Of a stretch of DNA of 6,545 bases, positions 1 to 6,419 are shown in pieces (positions within the stretch are counted from its first letter, which is position 1; every line of letters starts with the position of its first letter). The translations under genes and the position numbers were made by a program. This DNA comes from Candidatus Woesearchaeota archaeon (GTDB lineage Archaea > Nanobdellota > Nanobdellia > Woesearchaeales > UBA12501), in the NCBI GenBank assembly GCA_026394915.1, contig JAPLZS010000026.1:693-7237 (forward strand). The letters run 5' to 3'. The notes beneath the pieces were generated by a model, which saw only the letters and a list, made by a program, of their open reading frames with translations, had not been told where the DNA came from and made no database searches.

Positions 1-279
1 CAGTGATGAACTGCTCGACTTTTGTGGGCTCGAGCTTGTTGTCCTCGAGTATTGTCTGGTCTGTCCTGCCTGTCAATGCTTTTGTGATCATCTCTGCATT
101 CTTTGAGAGCCGTTTGCCTTTCTCTGGCTCTGACATGCTTGAAAGTATTCCGAAGAATAATATGAGAATGACCATGAAGACGAATACTGCCATGAGTATG
201 TCGACGGACCATGTCTGGGCTTTTATGCTGGATTGTATGATGTCGCCTCTTTTATCGCCTTTTTGCTGAAAATAGGCAT
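1..279 (-). CDS. Pilin-like class III signal protein, 3' part off the window, start disrupted
   Basis: The open minus frame reads into the left edge, so the C-terminus is missing. The readable frame contains KAQTWSVDILMAVFVF, then a strongly hydrophobic helix ending FFGILSS. A hydrophilic region with DNKLEPTKVEQFIT follows at the edge. The K-A-Q-x-W-S-x-D pattern plus helix is the archaeal pilin-like N-terminus, with expected cleavage between A and Q. I recall DPANN pilin-like proteins with the same K-A-Q-T-W-S opening. The frame has no ATG before 193, which lies inside the helix, and no GTG or TTG upstream of that. An ATG at 279 is in another frame and stops after 18 codons. Adding one A to the A5 run at 260-264 joins it to the pilin frame as MPIFSKKGDKRGDIIQSS. 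I therefore draw the gene from 279. Alternatives are an ATA start near 238 or the ATG at 193. It is the last visible member of the pilin cluster, 56 nt after the 652-residue gene. Pilin-like identity is fairly sure; the start is not. Confidence 0.7.
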
Positions 280-300
280 TTTTGTTTATAAATATTGCGA

Positions 301-307
301 TTATATG
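301..307 (-). promoter_or_regulatory. Possible TATA box for the left-edge pilin-like gene
   Basis: On the minus strand the sequence reads CATATAATCG, with its centre about 26 nt before the ATG at 279. That is the spacing expected for a leaderless archaeal transcript. A second AT-rich string, TTTATAAA at 285-292, is closer to a consensus TATA box, but it would start transcription near 265, after that ATG. The gene could also be read through from the 652-residue gene, which ends at 336. Weak support. Confidence 0.35.
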
Positions 308-335
308 CCTGAACAGGGCATCTCCAGAAAATAAT

Positions 336-2294
336 CTAATCTTCTGGTTTCTCTGAATAGTTTACGCTAAATGTCTTCTTGATAGGATAATATGCCTCAT
401 TTTTTCTATCGCTGCTGTCCTGCAGGTCAAAGTCAATAGAATATTCTCTCTCTTTTATCATGTCTGATGCAATCTGCTCCTGTGTCCTTGCTTCATTGAA
501 TATTATGAAATGATCCATCACAGCATCTGCTTCATATCCGGTGTTATACAAAGAGCTGCCTATTGCAAAGCTGGGTGATAAAGAGGATAGCGCAGGGACA
601 GAGTTGCGGCTGTTTTTCTGTGTGGAATTTATGTAAAGCGCAATCTCTCCTTTTGCAGAGTCCCATGTTGCTGCAATGAAATACCAGGATCCTGCATTCC
701 AGAAAGTGTTGATAGGCACGGATACAGGATAAGATGTGCCTAGATGGTATACTGAGAAATAAAGCTTGTTTCCTGCCTTCAGCAGGCTGATCCTCTGGCT
801 GCCTTCTGTTCCCTCATCAAAAAGATAGTATGTGCCAGCATCATAGCTGTCCCATGTTGTGTTTATCCAAAATTCTATTGTTCCCTTGCTCAAATCGATA
901 TTTCCGGATGCAGGATACAATAATTCGTCGCCTAATCCAATCTCAACGCCGTTTGAGAATCTTCCTTTCACAGATGCAGGGCTGCCGCCTCCGATTGTTG
1001 CTGTTCTGCTGCCGCTTGCCTGCTCTGCGTCAAATGAAAGCGGATTATCAAATCTGTTGTAGAACAGCATGTTCTGGGGATTGTATATCACAGATGCATT
1101 GCGGTCAATGAAGTCATCCTGAACAGTGAAATGGACGTTGAGGATGCCGCTTTCTGGATTATATTCGACATTTGAATCGTCAATTGCTGACTTGGTTATA
1201 TTCTCATTTCCTGCTGTGCTGTTGATGATTATGTTTGCCTTGTCCAGTCCAGAAGGTTCGTCTATAGTTGCTTGAATTGTGAATTCTGTGCCAAGATATA
1301 TCTTCTCAGGAGTTATAGTTATATCCTCTGATCTGATAAAAGGCGGTGTTATGTCCTCTGTTGTGGTGAATGTCATTGGCGCGCTTGATGCCTTGCCTTC
1401 TTTTGAATCTATTATTGTGACATTGAAGCAGTAAGTGGTCGCTGATTTCAGGCCTGCCAATGTGACCTGCGCAGGGAATGTGTAGTAAGGCCCGAATTCC
1501 TGAGAGCCTGTAAAGGTTGTGCTCGCATAACATTCAGAAGGAGTATCCACCTGCGCATAATAAACAACAACACTGCTCAGCCTCTCATTTGATGAGAAAG
1601 ATATTGTCGCGCCTCTCTCAAGCTGCGGCAGATCTACTGCCGGGCCAGCAGTGAATTTAGGAGGTATATTGCATGGGTCGATTGCAACGCAGCCTATTGT
1701 GGGGATCCTGGGGTTTGCCAATTGTGTGGTATTTCCGCAATGATCAACAACAAAATCATCTTCAAGAACGCCGTCATTTATCTCTGGAGGATATGAACTC
1801 TCATTGCAGTGCGAGTCATAGAATCCTGAATTGCAGTAGCACGTCCCTCCTAAGCAGTATGAATCTGCGCCTGCATCAAGCCATCTGCATGGATCAGAGC
1901 TTGTTATGAATATCTCCCCCAATGATTTGATTATTGCGTTCTTTCCTTTATAAATCGTTGTGTCTGGATTTATTGCGCCTGGCAGGAATGACTCATATAT
2001 TTTTCCATTGTATAATATCATCAGAGTGTTCTCATTGCGGAGGCCAAGAGTGTAATTCTTTCCGTCCAGTGTCTCTGGCAGATAAAAGCTTCTCTGGTAG
2101 CCGTCCATTGATGTCGCGGCAAGCTGGATCTCTGTCTTTATTACATCCATGATGTCCTGAACCTGCCTTGTGTTTAGTATCTCCTGAAAATCTATCATCT
2201 TTGTGCCTATCACTGCCGCAAACCCGACAAAGAACAGGAACATGAATCCGGCAAGTATGATAAATTCCATTGATGACTGGGATTTGGATTTCAT
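336..2294 (-). CDS. Pilin-like surface protein with EGF-like, FN3-like and LamG-type regions
   Basis: This is a 652-residue predicted secreted surface protein. Residues 1-32 form a class III signal: K4-S5-Q6-S7-S8-M9-E10 followed by a hydrophobic helix (11-30), with predicted cleavage before Q6 by a prepilin peptidase. Residues 33-130 resemble a short pilin head. Residues 136-163 are Cys-rich with a C-Y-C motif (152-154) and a closing C163, resembling an EGF-like module. About 215-312 looks like a fibronectin type III fold, ending in a T-rich strand. About 318-400 may be another Ig-like sandwich. About 405-612 matches a LamG/concanavalin-like jellyroll: GTIEFWI, WYFIAATWD, ALYINS and DHFIIFNEARTQEQI. 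Ten N-x-S/T sequons (N80, 164, 188, 291, 358, 365, 399, 478, 556, 645) suggest N-glycosylation. The start lies 18 nt after the stop of the 380-codon body, with no TATA box and only a weak AAAGGAT between, so the two are probably co-transcribed. An adhesin role is inferred; the ligand cannot be read. Confidence 0.85.
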   Translation of the reverse strand: MKSKSQSSMEFIILAGFMFLFFVGFAAVIGTKMIDFQEILNTRQVQDIMDVIKTEIQLAATSMDGYQRSFYLPETLDGKNYTLGLRNENTLMILYNGKIYESFLPGAINPDTTIYKGKNAIIKSLGEIFITSSDPCRWLDAGADSYCLGGTCYCNSGFYDSHCNESSYPPEINDGVLEDDFVVDHCGNTTQLANPRIPTIGCVAIDPCNIPPKFTAGPAVDLPQLERGATISFSSNERLSSVVVYYAQVDTPSECYASTTFTGSQEFGPYYTFPAQVTLAGLKSATTYCFNVTIIDSKEGKASSAPMTFTTTEDITPPFIRSEDITITPEKIYLGTEFTIQATIDEPSGLDKANIIINSTAGNENITKSAIDDSNVEYNPESGILNVHFTVQDDFIDRNASVIYNPQNMLFYNRFDNPLSFDAEQASGSRTATIGGGSPASVKGRFSNGVEIGLGDELLYPASGNIDLSKGTIEFWINTTWDSYDAGTYYLFDEGTEGSQRISLLKAGNKLYFSVYHLGTSYPVSVPINTFWNAGSWYFIAATWDSAKGEIALYINSTQKNSRNSVPALSSLSPSFAIGSSLYNTGYEADAVMDHFIIFNEARTQEQIASDMIKEREYSIDFDLQDSSDRKNEAYYPIKKTFSVNYSEKPED

Positions 2295-2312
2295 TGATTT
2301 GAGCTATCCTTT

Positions 2313-3455
2313 TCAACATTTCTCTATGTTTACGGCGCCTGTGCCTGGCTCAAGGCTGAATCTGAAGCACGACTCAGGATCTGAGTAATCTTTGAGCAGA
2401 TAGAGGACATCCGTAAGCGGATAATATGAATGGAATGATATAGGGATTGTAATCTCCTCTGGAGGGGTTTTGGTTTTATCAAGTTCTCCAGTGTCTATCA
2501 TGAATGACACTGAATTGCTTGTCAGGTCAAGATATGTCATCTTTATGGATGTGGTGATCTCTTTTGTTGTTGATGAAGAAACCCTATAATTGCTTGCATC
2601 AACAGTAATGGTTGCAGGATTTATGCTGCTTATGATAGAGTCAGTAAAGCTGTTCGCTGATGATGCATCGCCAAAGAACCAATTATCAAGAGGATGTTCT
2701 GGAGCAGCCTCAATGGCTGGCTCGGATATATATGCAGATGCCCTTAATGTATTGTCTGAATTATAAACTGCAAGCACATAATAATATTCTCCTGCAATGC
2801 CTGAGGGACATAATGTTGGATAGCAGTCATCATAAGACAATCTTTTTATCTTAAGATTGTATGCTTCATTCTGATTAAAAGAATTTGTGCTTCCTGGATT
2901 GGGCGTTAAGAGTTCGCCAAGTTTATTAAAGATTATAGCATTGCCTGCTGAATCCATCTCTATTGAAAGTGTCTTTGTAACAGCATCGATGTCTCCTTCT
3001 GCTGTCTTTGTCACGCTGCCGATGAAGAAATCAACTGTTCCAGTTAAACTTCTGACATTTATATCAGCAGATATATCAACGTTAGATATGGGGGCAGTGA
3101 TGTATGCGAACTCATTCTCTGAGGTTTCCTTTATTTCATAAGTTCCTCCGCCGTCTGTCACCAATGCTCTCTGCCCATAGACAATCTCTGCACCAGCCAT
3201 CAGCTCCTTGAATATTGAATATGCGCTGTATCTCAATATCGCAGTCTCCTTGTCGCCTGTGTAAAGCACAACATGGTCCTTCTCTGCCTCTATCTTGAGG
3301 TTCTTCCTTCCTTTTGTGAAATCATCCGGAATAAGGTAAGATATTAAGTTCACATTCGCGAATGTCGTCACTTCTTTTGGATTTGAAGGATCTCCAATCC
3401 TGAATACGATTGTCTTGTCGCCGGTCACATCCATGTCATACACTCCGTCCGGCAT
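2313..3455 (-). CDS. Body of a frameshifted class III signal pilin (C-terminal fragment)
   Basis: This 380-codon frame opens at an internal ATG and has no signal peptide or membrane helix, which is odd for a protein inside a pilin cluster. Its frame stays open upstream to 3494 and encodes SSRTTLRFDMPDGVYDMDV. That is the type of strand that follows the N-terminal helix in archaeal pilin-like proteins. Residues 1-66 (MPDGVYDM, VFRIGD, NLKIEAEKDHVVLYTG) look like the usual pilin beta-domain. Residues 104-245 are beta-rich with a C211/C216 pair. The C-terminus has C363 and C380, the latter being the last residue. I take the ATG as an artefact of the broken frame. The true N-terminus is the 80-codon frame immediately upstream (3699-3457), whose stop overlaps this frame's extension. 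If the lesion is real, the fragment would stay in the cytoplasm, or not be made. The intact fusion would be about 465 residues. No enzyme motif is visible. Confidence 0.75.
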   Translation of the reverse strand: MPDGVYDMDVTGDKTIVFRIGDPSNPKEVTTFANVNLISYLIPDDFTKGRKNLKIEAEKDHVVLYTGDKETAILRYSAYSIFKELMAGAEIVYGQRALVTDGGGTYEIKETSENEFAYITAPISNVDISADINVRSLTGTVDFFIGSVTKTAEGDIDAVTKTLSIEMDSAGNAIIFNKLGELLTPNPGSTNSFNQNEAYNLKIKRLSYDDCYPTLCPSGIAGEYYYVLAVYNSDNTLRASAYISEPAIEAAPEHPLDNWFFGDASSANSFTDSIISSINPATITVDASNYRVSSSTTKEITTSIKMTYLDLTSNSVSFMIDTGELDKTKTPPEEITIPISFHSYYPLTDVLYLLKDYSDPESCFRFSLEPGTGAVNIEKC

Positions 3456-3456
3456 G

Positions 3457-3699
3457 TCAAACCTGAGCGTTGTCCTTGAACTCTGCCGTGTTCGCTATGT
3501 CTGTTCCGATCTTGCCGACCTTTGAATCTGTGACATCCTTGTTCAGGTCAGAAGTGTACTGATAAAGGATGTATATCATCGGAACAAGTATCACAAAGGC
3601 AATGCCTGCAACCATGAGATACTCCATTGAGGCCTGAGATTTATTGCTGCGATGCTTAGTATGGCAATTAGAACTTACAGTACCTCTTTTTTCGTTCAT
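3457..3699 (-). CDS. N-terminal head of a frameshifted pilin with class III signal
   Basis: This 80-codon frame encodes a basic leader, then K20-S21-Q22-A23-S24-M25-E26-Y27, a textbook class III motif. The hydrophobic helix LMVAGIAFVILVPMIYILY follows, then DLNKDVTDSKVGKIGTDIANTAE, the amphipathic continuation seen in archaeal pilins. The last residues (FKDNAQV) do not look like pilin, and the stop falls 2 bases before the ATG of the next frame. The missing body lies in the adjacent frame (see 2313-3455). Restoring an AG after GCAGAG at 3481-3486 would read AESSRTTLRFDM without a stop. The start is supported by a TATA box at 3719-3731 about 26 nt upstream and by the absence of a Shine-Dalgarno, so the mRNA is probably leaderless. 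Read alone it would be a bare signal plus helix. A programmed shift is possible, but I see no classic slippery heptamer. Confidence 0.75.
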   Translation of the reverse strand: MNEKRGTVSSNCHTKHRSNKSQASMEYLMVAGIAFVILVPMIYILYQYTSDLNKDVTDSKVGKIGTDIANTAEFKDNAQV

Positions 3700-3718
3700 T
3701 TTACATATAATTGGCTTG

Positions 3719-3731
3719 TTTTATATATAAA
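3719..3731 (-). promoter_or_regulatory. TATA box for the split pilin and downstream genes
   Basis: The minus strand reads AACATTTATATATAAAAC, a strong archaeal TATA box. Its shared 11-mer AACATTTATAT (3725-3735) ends 25 nt before the ATG at 3699, so transcription should begin at or very near the start codon. It lies just downstream of an oligo-T terminator, so this transcription unit is probably separate from the 493-residue gene. Confidence 0.65.
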
Positions 3732-3740
3732 TGTTGCGGG

Positions 3741-3764
3741 AGAAAAAAAGAAATAAATCAAAAA
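3741..3764 (-). terminator. Oligo-T terminator after the 493-residue pilin
   Basis: Immediately after the TGA stop the minus strand is almost pure pyrimidine/T: TTTTTGATTTATTTC followed by a run of seven Ts. Archaeal RNA polymerase terminates at such T-rich tracts without needing a hairpin. A fresh promoter follows directly, consistent with a unit boundary. Confidence 0.6.
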
Positions 3765-5246
3765 TCAAGGCTGTTGTGATAACTTAGATGAATCAAAATC
3801 TTTTATAGTGCTGATCTCGCTTAATGAAAGAGCTCTATTATAAATCCTTACTTCATCAAGTCTGCCATCCCAAGCCCACCCTGTCGACGAACCAGTAGCA
3901 TATCCAATAGAGTCTATCACAAGATTACTGTTTGCCATGTTGCCTGACGAGTAATATGCTCCGTCAATATATAATTTGATGCTGGAAGTTATAGCTCCAT
4001 CGCAGACAACAACAGCATGATGCCAGTTATTATTAAGGTTGTATGAAGCAGCGTTAAGGGTTATTTGTGTGTTTACGTGATTATAAAAATTCAGAAAGCT
4101 AGTGCCAGCATTTACATGAAGAAAACGATCAGTTTGAGCATTTGCTCCCATAGATATCTTAGTAGTTGAACGTTGATAGAACCAATAAGCCACTGTCCAA
4201 GGAGTGTTATCTGGGATATTTATTATAGGGATAGATATCCTCGGCCCAGATGAGCCTGAAAAATCATAAGCTGCACCATATTTTCCTCCGCTGCCTGTTG
4301 TGAGAACAGCTCCTAATAATGCTGTTCCGTCCCTGCTATTTCCGCTGTAATCTTTTGCATTCCAATTCATAGGGTAGAATGCCAGCAAACCGCTGACTTT
4401 ACAGTTTGCAGCACATATTACGCCAGGCAAAGATGTTCCGTCACATTCTTCACCATGGCCTGGGAAGTTCTGTATGATTCCATCACCGCAGATCTCTACC
4501 ACACATGCAGCAGTGCATCCATCTCCTGAACCAGTATTTCCATCATCGCACCCTTCGCTTGGGGCAACAAAACCATCACCGCACACAGCAGTAGCACTGC
4601 AGCCTGAGGTATCAACTGAGCAGTCTTGGAAACATGCTAAACTGCCGCCTTCAAATCCATTATCAAGGCATGTCTTGCCTCCGAAGTCAGTGCTGTCGCA
4701 TTGTTCTCCAGGATCAATATCTCCATCGTTGCAGCCCGCAGGAGGGCTTCCTGCTCCTGCTTCCTTGACATCAGCACTGATCTGACCTGAGATTATATGA
4801 GTAAGACCAGTTGCTTCACTTCCTTTGAAGTATATGAGATCAAGTTCAGCACTCACTTTCTTTTTAGACTCAAAATGACATCCATATAACTCAATTTTGC
4901 CGGTCTCTCCTGGCTTAAGAGTTACTGCTGGAGAGAAAACGAGAATATCTCCAACGATATCTCCACCATTGCAGCCGCTGTTCTTAACCCCTGTAAAGGT
5001 TACTGGATCTCCAAGACCATTCATGAGAGTCAAAGTCATCTTATTGCTTGTCACCTCAAAATCGATACATTTGCCTATGCCTGGGCCGAAGTTGCATGTT
5101 TCAGGCAGCAGCTTTGAAGGATCAAGAACTTTGAAATATGTCAATGCTCCGAAAACAACAAGCACAGCAACTATTGCCCAGCCATAAGTGAGAAGGAATT
5201 CCATCGCTGCCTGAGACTTCTTATGTGGACTATACATATTATACAC
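3765..5246 (-). CDS. Pilin-like surface protein with Cys-rich DUF4215-type repeats and LamG domain
   Basis: This 493-residue predicted secreted protein starts at GTG, chosen because GAGGTGATT lies a few bases upstream; the ATG at codon 4 is the alternative. Residues 9-16 (KKSQAAME) form a class III signal with cleavage expected before Q12. The helix FLLTYGWAIVAVLVVFGALTYF follows to about 38. Residues 40-165 form a pilin beta-domain with C51, C60, C92 and C123. Residues 172-282 hold 14 Cys in three units of the type CGDGxxxxxExCDDGNxxxGDGCxxxC (222-248 is the clearest). This is the DUF4215/myxobacterial Cys-rich disulphide repeat. Residues 286-475 form a LamG-like jellyroll: GLLAFYPMN, DYSGNSRDGT, AAYDFSG, WTVAYWF, NNWHHAVVV, KLYIDG and GRLDEVRIYNRALSLSEI. 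It is the first gene of the pilin cluster, with its own promoter and terminator. A disulphide-stiffened stalk presenting a binding domain is inferred; no catalytic residues are evident. Confidence 0.88.
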   Translation of the reverse strand: MYNMYSPHKKSQAAMEFLLTYGWAIVAVLVVFGALTYFKVLDPSKLLPETCNFGPGIGKCIDFEVTSNKMTLTLMNGLGDPVTFTGVKNSGCNGGDIVGDILVFSPAVTLKPGETGKIELYGCHFESKKKVSAELDLIYFKGSEATGLTHIISGQISADVKEAGAGSPPAGCNDGDIDPGEQCDSTDFGGKTCLDNGFEGGSLACFQDCSVDTSGCSATAVCGDGFVAPSEGCDDGNTGSGDGCTAACVVEICGDGIIQNFPGHGEECDGTSLPGVICAANCKVSGLLAFYPMNWNAKDYSGNSRDGTALLGAVLTTGSGGKYGAAYDFSGSSGPRISIPIINIPDNTPWTVAYWFYQRSTTKISMGANAQTDRFLHVNAGTSFLNFYNHVNTQITLNAASYNLNNNWHHAVVVCDGAITSSIKLYIDGAYYSSGNMANSNLVIDSIGYATGSSTGWAWDGRLDEVRIYNRALSLSEISTIKDFDSSKLSQQP

Positions 5247-5248
5247 TG

Positions 5249-5257
5249 AATCACCTC
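5249..5257 (-). promoter_or_regulatory. Shine-Dalgarno deciding a GTG start
   Basis: The minus strand reads GAGGTGATTCA directly before GTG at 5246. GAGGTGAT is complementary to the archaeal 16S 3' end, and its spacing fits the GTG better than the ATG three codons on. It is the only strong ribosome binding site in the window. Confidence 0.7.
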
Positions 5258-5286
5258 TCGGATATAAGACAATCTAATGACAAGGC

Positions 5287-5295
5287 ATATTTAAA
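5287..5295 (-). promoter_or_regulatory. TATA box for the 493-residue pilin gene
   Basis: TTTAAATAT on the minus strand, preceded by CCAAAACC (a possible BRE), lies about 45 nt before the GTG start. Transcription would begin near 5266, leaving a leader of roughly 20 nt that carries the Shine-Dalgarno. Confidence 0.5.
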
Positions 5296-5300
5296 GGTTT

Positions 5301-5352
5301 TGGAAATGCGAAGCATTTCTAAAACTTAAAACACCAGAGTGTTTTTTAGTTA
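5301..5352. repeat. Double-hairpin repeat, copy 1
   Basis: This unit contains two adjacent hairpins. The first (5301-5321) pairs TGGAAATGC with GCATTTCTA around a GAA loop, with one G-T wobble on the plus strand. The second (5328-5345) pairs AAAACAC with GTGTTTT around CAGA. An outer AACT/AGTT pairing (5323-5326 with 5348-5351) extends the second stem with a small bulge. It shares its architecture with the next unit but differs in paired positions. It resembles a REP-like extragenic palindrome. Its role as transposon remnant, RNA stabiliser or attenuator is not readable here. Confidence 0.7.
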
Positions 5353-5404
5353 TGGAAATCTCGGATTTCCAGAACTTCAAACGCCAGAGCGTTTGTAAGT
5401 TTTG
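5353..5404. repeat. Double-hairpin repeat, copy 2
   Basis: The second copy has a perfect 8 bp stem TGGAAATC/GATTTCCA around TCG (5353-5371). A second stem, CAAACGC/GCGTTTG, closes a CAGA loop (5378-5395). It is flanked by AACTT (5373-5377) and AAGTT (5397-5401), which also pair. Compared with copy 1, the stem bases change in matched pairs (ACAC/GTGT versus ACGC/GCGT), while CAGA and the GGAAAT...ATTTC shell stay fixed. It begins about 10 bases after the stop of the BRO/DinD-like gene. Confidence 0.72.
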
Positions 5405-5413
5405 AAGAAAAAA
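5405..5413 (-). terminator. Oligo-T terminator after the BRO/DinD-like gene
   Basis: The minus strand reads ATTTTTTCTT straight after the TAA stop, a run of six Ts typical of archaeal termination. The two double-hairpin repeats follow and may assist 3' end formation. Confidence 0.45.
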
Positions 5414-5414
5414 T

Positions 5415-6275
5415 TTAATCTCTGCCTGCCTTCTTCTTATCCAGCTTTTTCTTGTTTTCCTCAAGATAAAGGAAATTATCGCTTGAGACTATCTTTTTTC
5501 CTGTCTTCTGCTCAATCTCTTTCCTTGTGTTGTGGGCTATTTGCCCTCCTTCATTGGCAGAATCCTTGCATTCATTAAAACCTTTTGAGTCCTTTGCTGT
5601 CGTGATATCATTTGTCGCTTTCTCTCCGACCATTGTCAGGATCAGCTCCCAGTCAGTCATATGGTCCCTGAGATTCTGGTTTTTCTTTTTCAGGCTCTTG
5701 AATTCCTTGTATTGCTGCACTGTCTTGCCGAATGTTGCTTTGCTGATCTCATTCGTCAGTATTGCAAAGTCTTTCTCCTCAGCTATTCCTCTGCTTTTCC
5801 ATTCATCAGTCAGCTCCTGCCTTATTGCTATCCCCCTTATACGTTTGTCAATCCAGTCCTTTGGATAGCCTTTTATCTCATAGTATCCTTTTGCCCTGTC
5901 CTGCGCAAGCTCGGGGTTCTCAATCTCCTGCACCCTCTCATAGCCCACTTTGGCGAGCCATAATTTGAATGGCTCAGCTTTAGGTGAGGGTATTGACTGG
6001 ATTATCCTGAATATATTCTTTGTATTTGCGCAGTCTGTCTCTCTTAACTTACCATCCTCTGCAGGCAGTTTCAACTGTACGATTTTATCGTACGGTTCAA
6101 ATCCTTCATCTGCAAGCTTAGCCTTCAAATCAGACCAATATCTCTTTGGAATAGTGCTCGCTTCCAAGGCATCAACTATATCAATGATTGAAAACCACCA
6201 CTCCTCACCGTGCCAAATCCTCCTTATCTTCCTGTCCTGGAACACTACCAGGGCATTCTCTTTCTCCTGCTTCAT
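5415..6275 (-). CDS. BRO-N / DinD-like protein
   Basis: This 286-residue protein combines two recognisable parts. Residues 8-115 are a BRO-N (phage antirepressor-like) DNA-binding domain: ALVVFQDRKIRRIWHGEEWWFSIIDIVDAL, then YWSDLKAKL, and IIQSIPSPKAEPFKLWLAKVG near its end. Residues 165-255 match the C-terminal half of DNA-damage-inducible protein DinD: DFAILTNEISKATFG, SLKKKNQNLRDHM, TDWEL and AHNTRKEIEQKTG. E. coli DinD has LKKNQKILDHM, TEL and GRKVRQTI at equivalent places. Its length is close to E. coli DinD (about 274). The C-terminus is Lys-rich. The ATG is supported by AACATTTATAT 26 nt upstream, so the transcript is nearly leaderless. It is divergent from the winged-helix gene and separated from the pilin genes by a terminator and repeats. 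Such genes are common in viral and mobile regions. A regulatory or DNA-damage role is inferred from the family; the E. coli homologue's biochemistry does not transfer directly. I give no gene symbol. Confidence 0.85.
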   Translation of the reverse strand: MKQEKENALVVFQDRKIRRIWHGEEWWFSIIDIVDALEASTIPKRYWSDLKAKLADEGFEPYDKIVQLKLPAEDGKLRETDCANTKNIFRIIQSIPSPKAEPFKLWLAKVGYERVQEIENPELAQDRAKGYYEIKGYPKDWIDKRIRGIAIRQELTDEWKSRGIAEEKDFAILTNEISKATFGKTVQQYKEFKSLKKKNQNLRDHMTDWELILTMVGEKATNDITTAKDSKGFNECKDSANEGGQIAHNTRKEIEQKTGKKIVSSDNFLYLEENKKKLDKKKAGRD

Positions 6276-6300
6276 GGTGTTATATAGAGATAGCTATTTT

Positions 6301-6309
6301 AATATAAAT
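6301..6309 (-). promoter_or_regulatory. TATA box for the BRO/DinD-like gene
   Basis: The minus strand reads AAACATTTATATTAAAA, and the shared 11-mer at 6302-6312 ends 26 nt before the ATG at 6275. No Shine-Dalgarno is present, so a leaderless or near-leaderless mRNA is expected. Confidence 0.6.
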
Positions 6310-6396
6310 GTTTCTCCCGGACTTGTCTAGTGTCCAGTGAGGGGAAAGCATCAATCCAGCGCCACGGCTCACGACTGATCAGATAAAAAGAAAACA

Positions 6397-6404
6397 TTTA
6401 TATA
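6397..6404 (+). promoter_or_regulatory. TATA box for the winged-helix gene
   Basis: AAACATTTATATACTAATAG contains the archaeal TTTATATA box. The shared 11-mer (6393-6403) ends 24 nt before the ATG at 6428, so the transcript probably begins at or just before the ATG. Confidence 0.65.
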
Positions 6405-6419
6405 CTAATAGTAATTAAA

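Noticed and set aside
3..269. Plus-strand 88-codon open frame at the left edge
   Set aside because: It is antisense to the pilin-like frame, whose KAQTWSxD signal and hydrophobic helix are far more convincing.
226..279. An 18-codon open frame starting at the ATG at 279
   Set aside because: It is too short and has no features of its own. It makes better sense as the true start of the pilin-like gene, cut off by a one-base loss.
830..2152. Several plus-strand and alternative-frame open frames inside the 652-residue gene (830-1111, 859-1062, 1306-1533, 1673-1909, 1934-2152)
   Set aside because: They are antisense or out-of-frame shadows of a long gene with clear domains. None has a promoter, ribosome site or recognisable motif.
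5301..5404. CRISPR array
   Set aside because: There are only two units, directly abutting and both palindromic, with no spacers and no cas genes.
6077..6093. Perfect 7 bp dyad GTACGAT/ATCGTAC with a TTT loop
   Set aside because: It lies inside the BRO/DinD-like coding sequence (codons for PYDKIV) with no promoter or conserved context; chance is a sufficient explanation.
5527..6330. Plus-strand open frames antisense to the BRO/DinD-like gene, including 126 codons at 5950-6330
   Set aside because: The minus-strand protein has recognisable BRO-N and DinD features along its length, and the plus frames match nothing known.
6313..6380. Small RNA (tRNA or C/D box RNA) in the GC-rich part of the divergent region
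   Set aside because: No cloverleaf forms and no paired C and D boxes are present. The dyads are only 4-5 bp.
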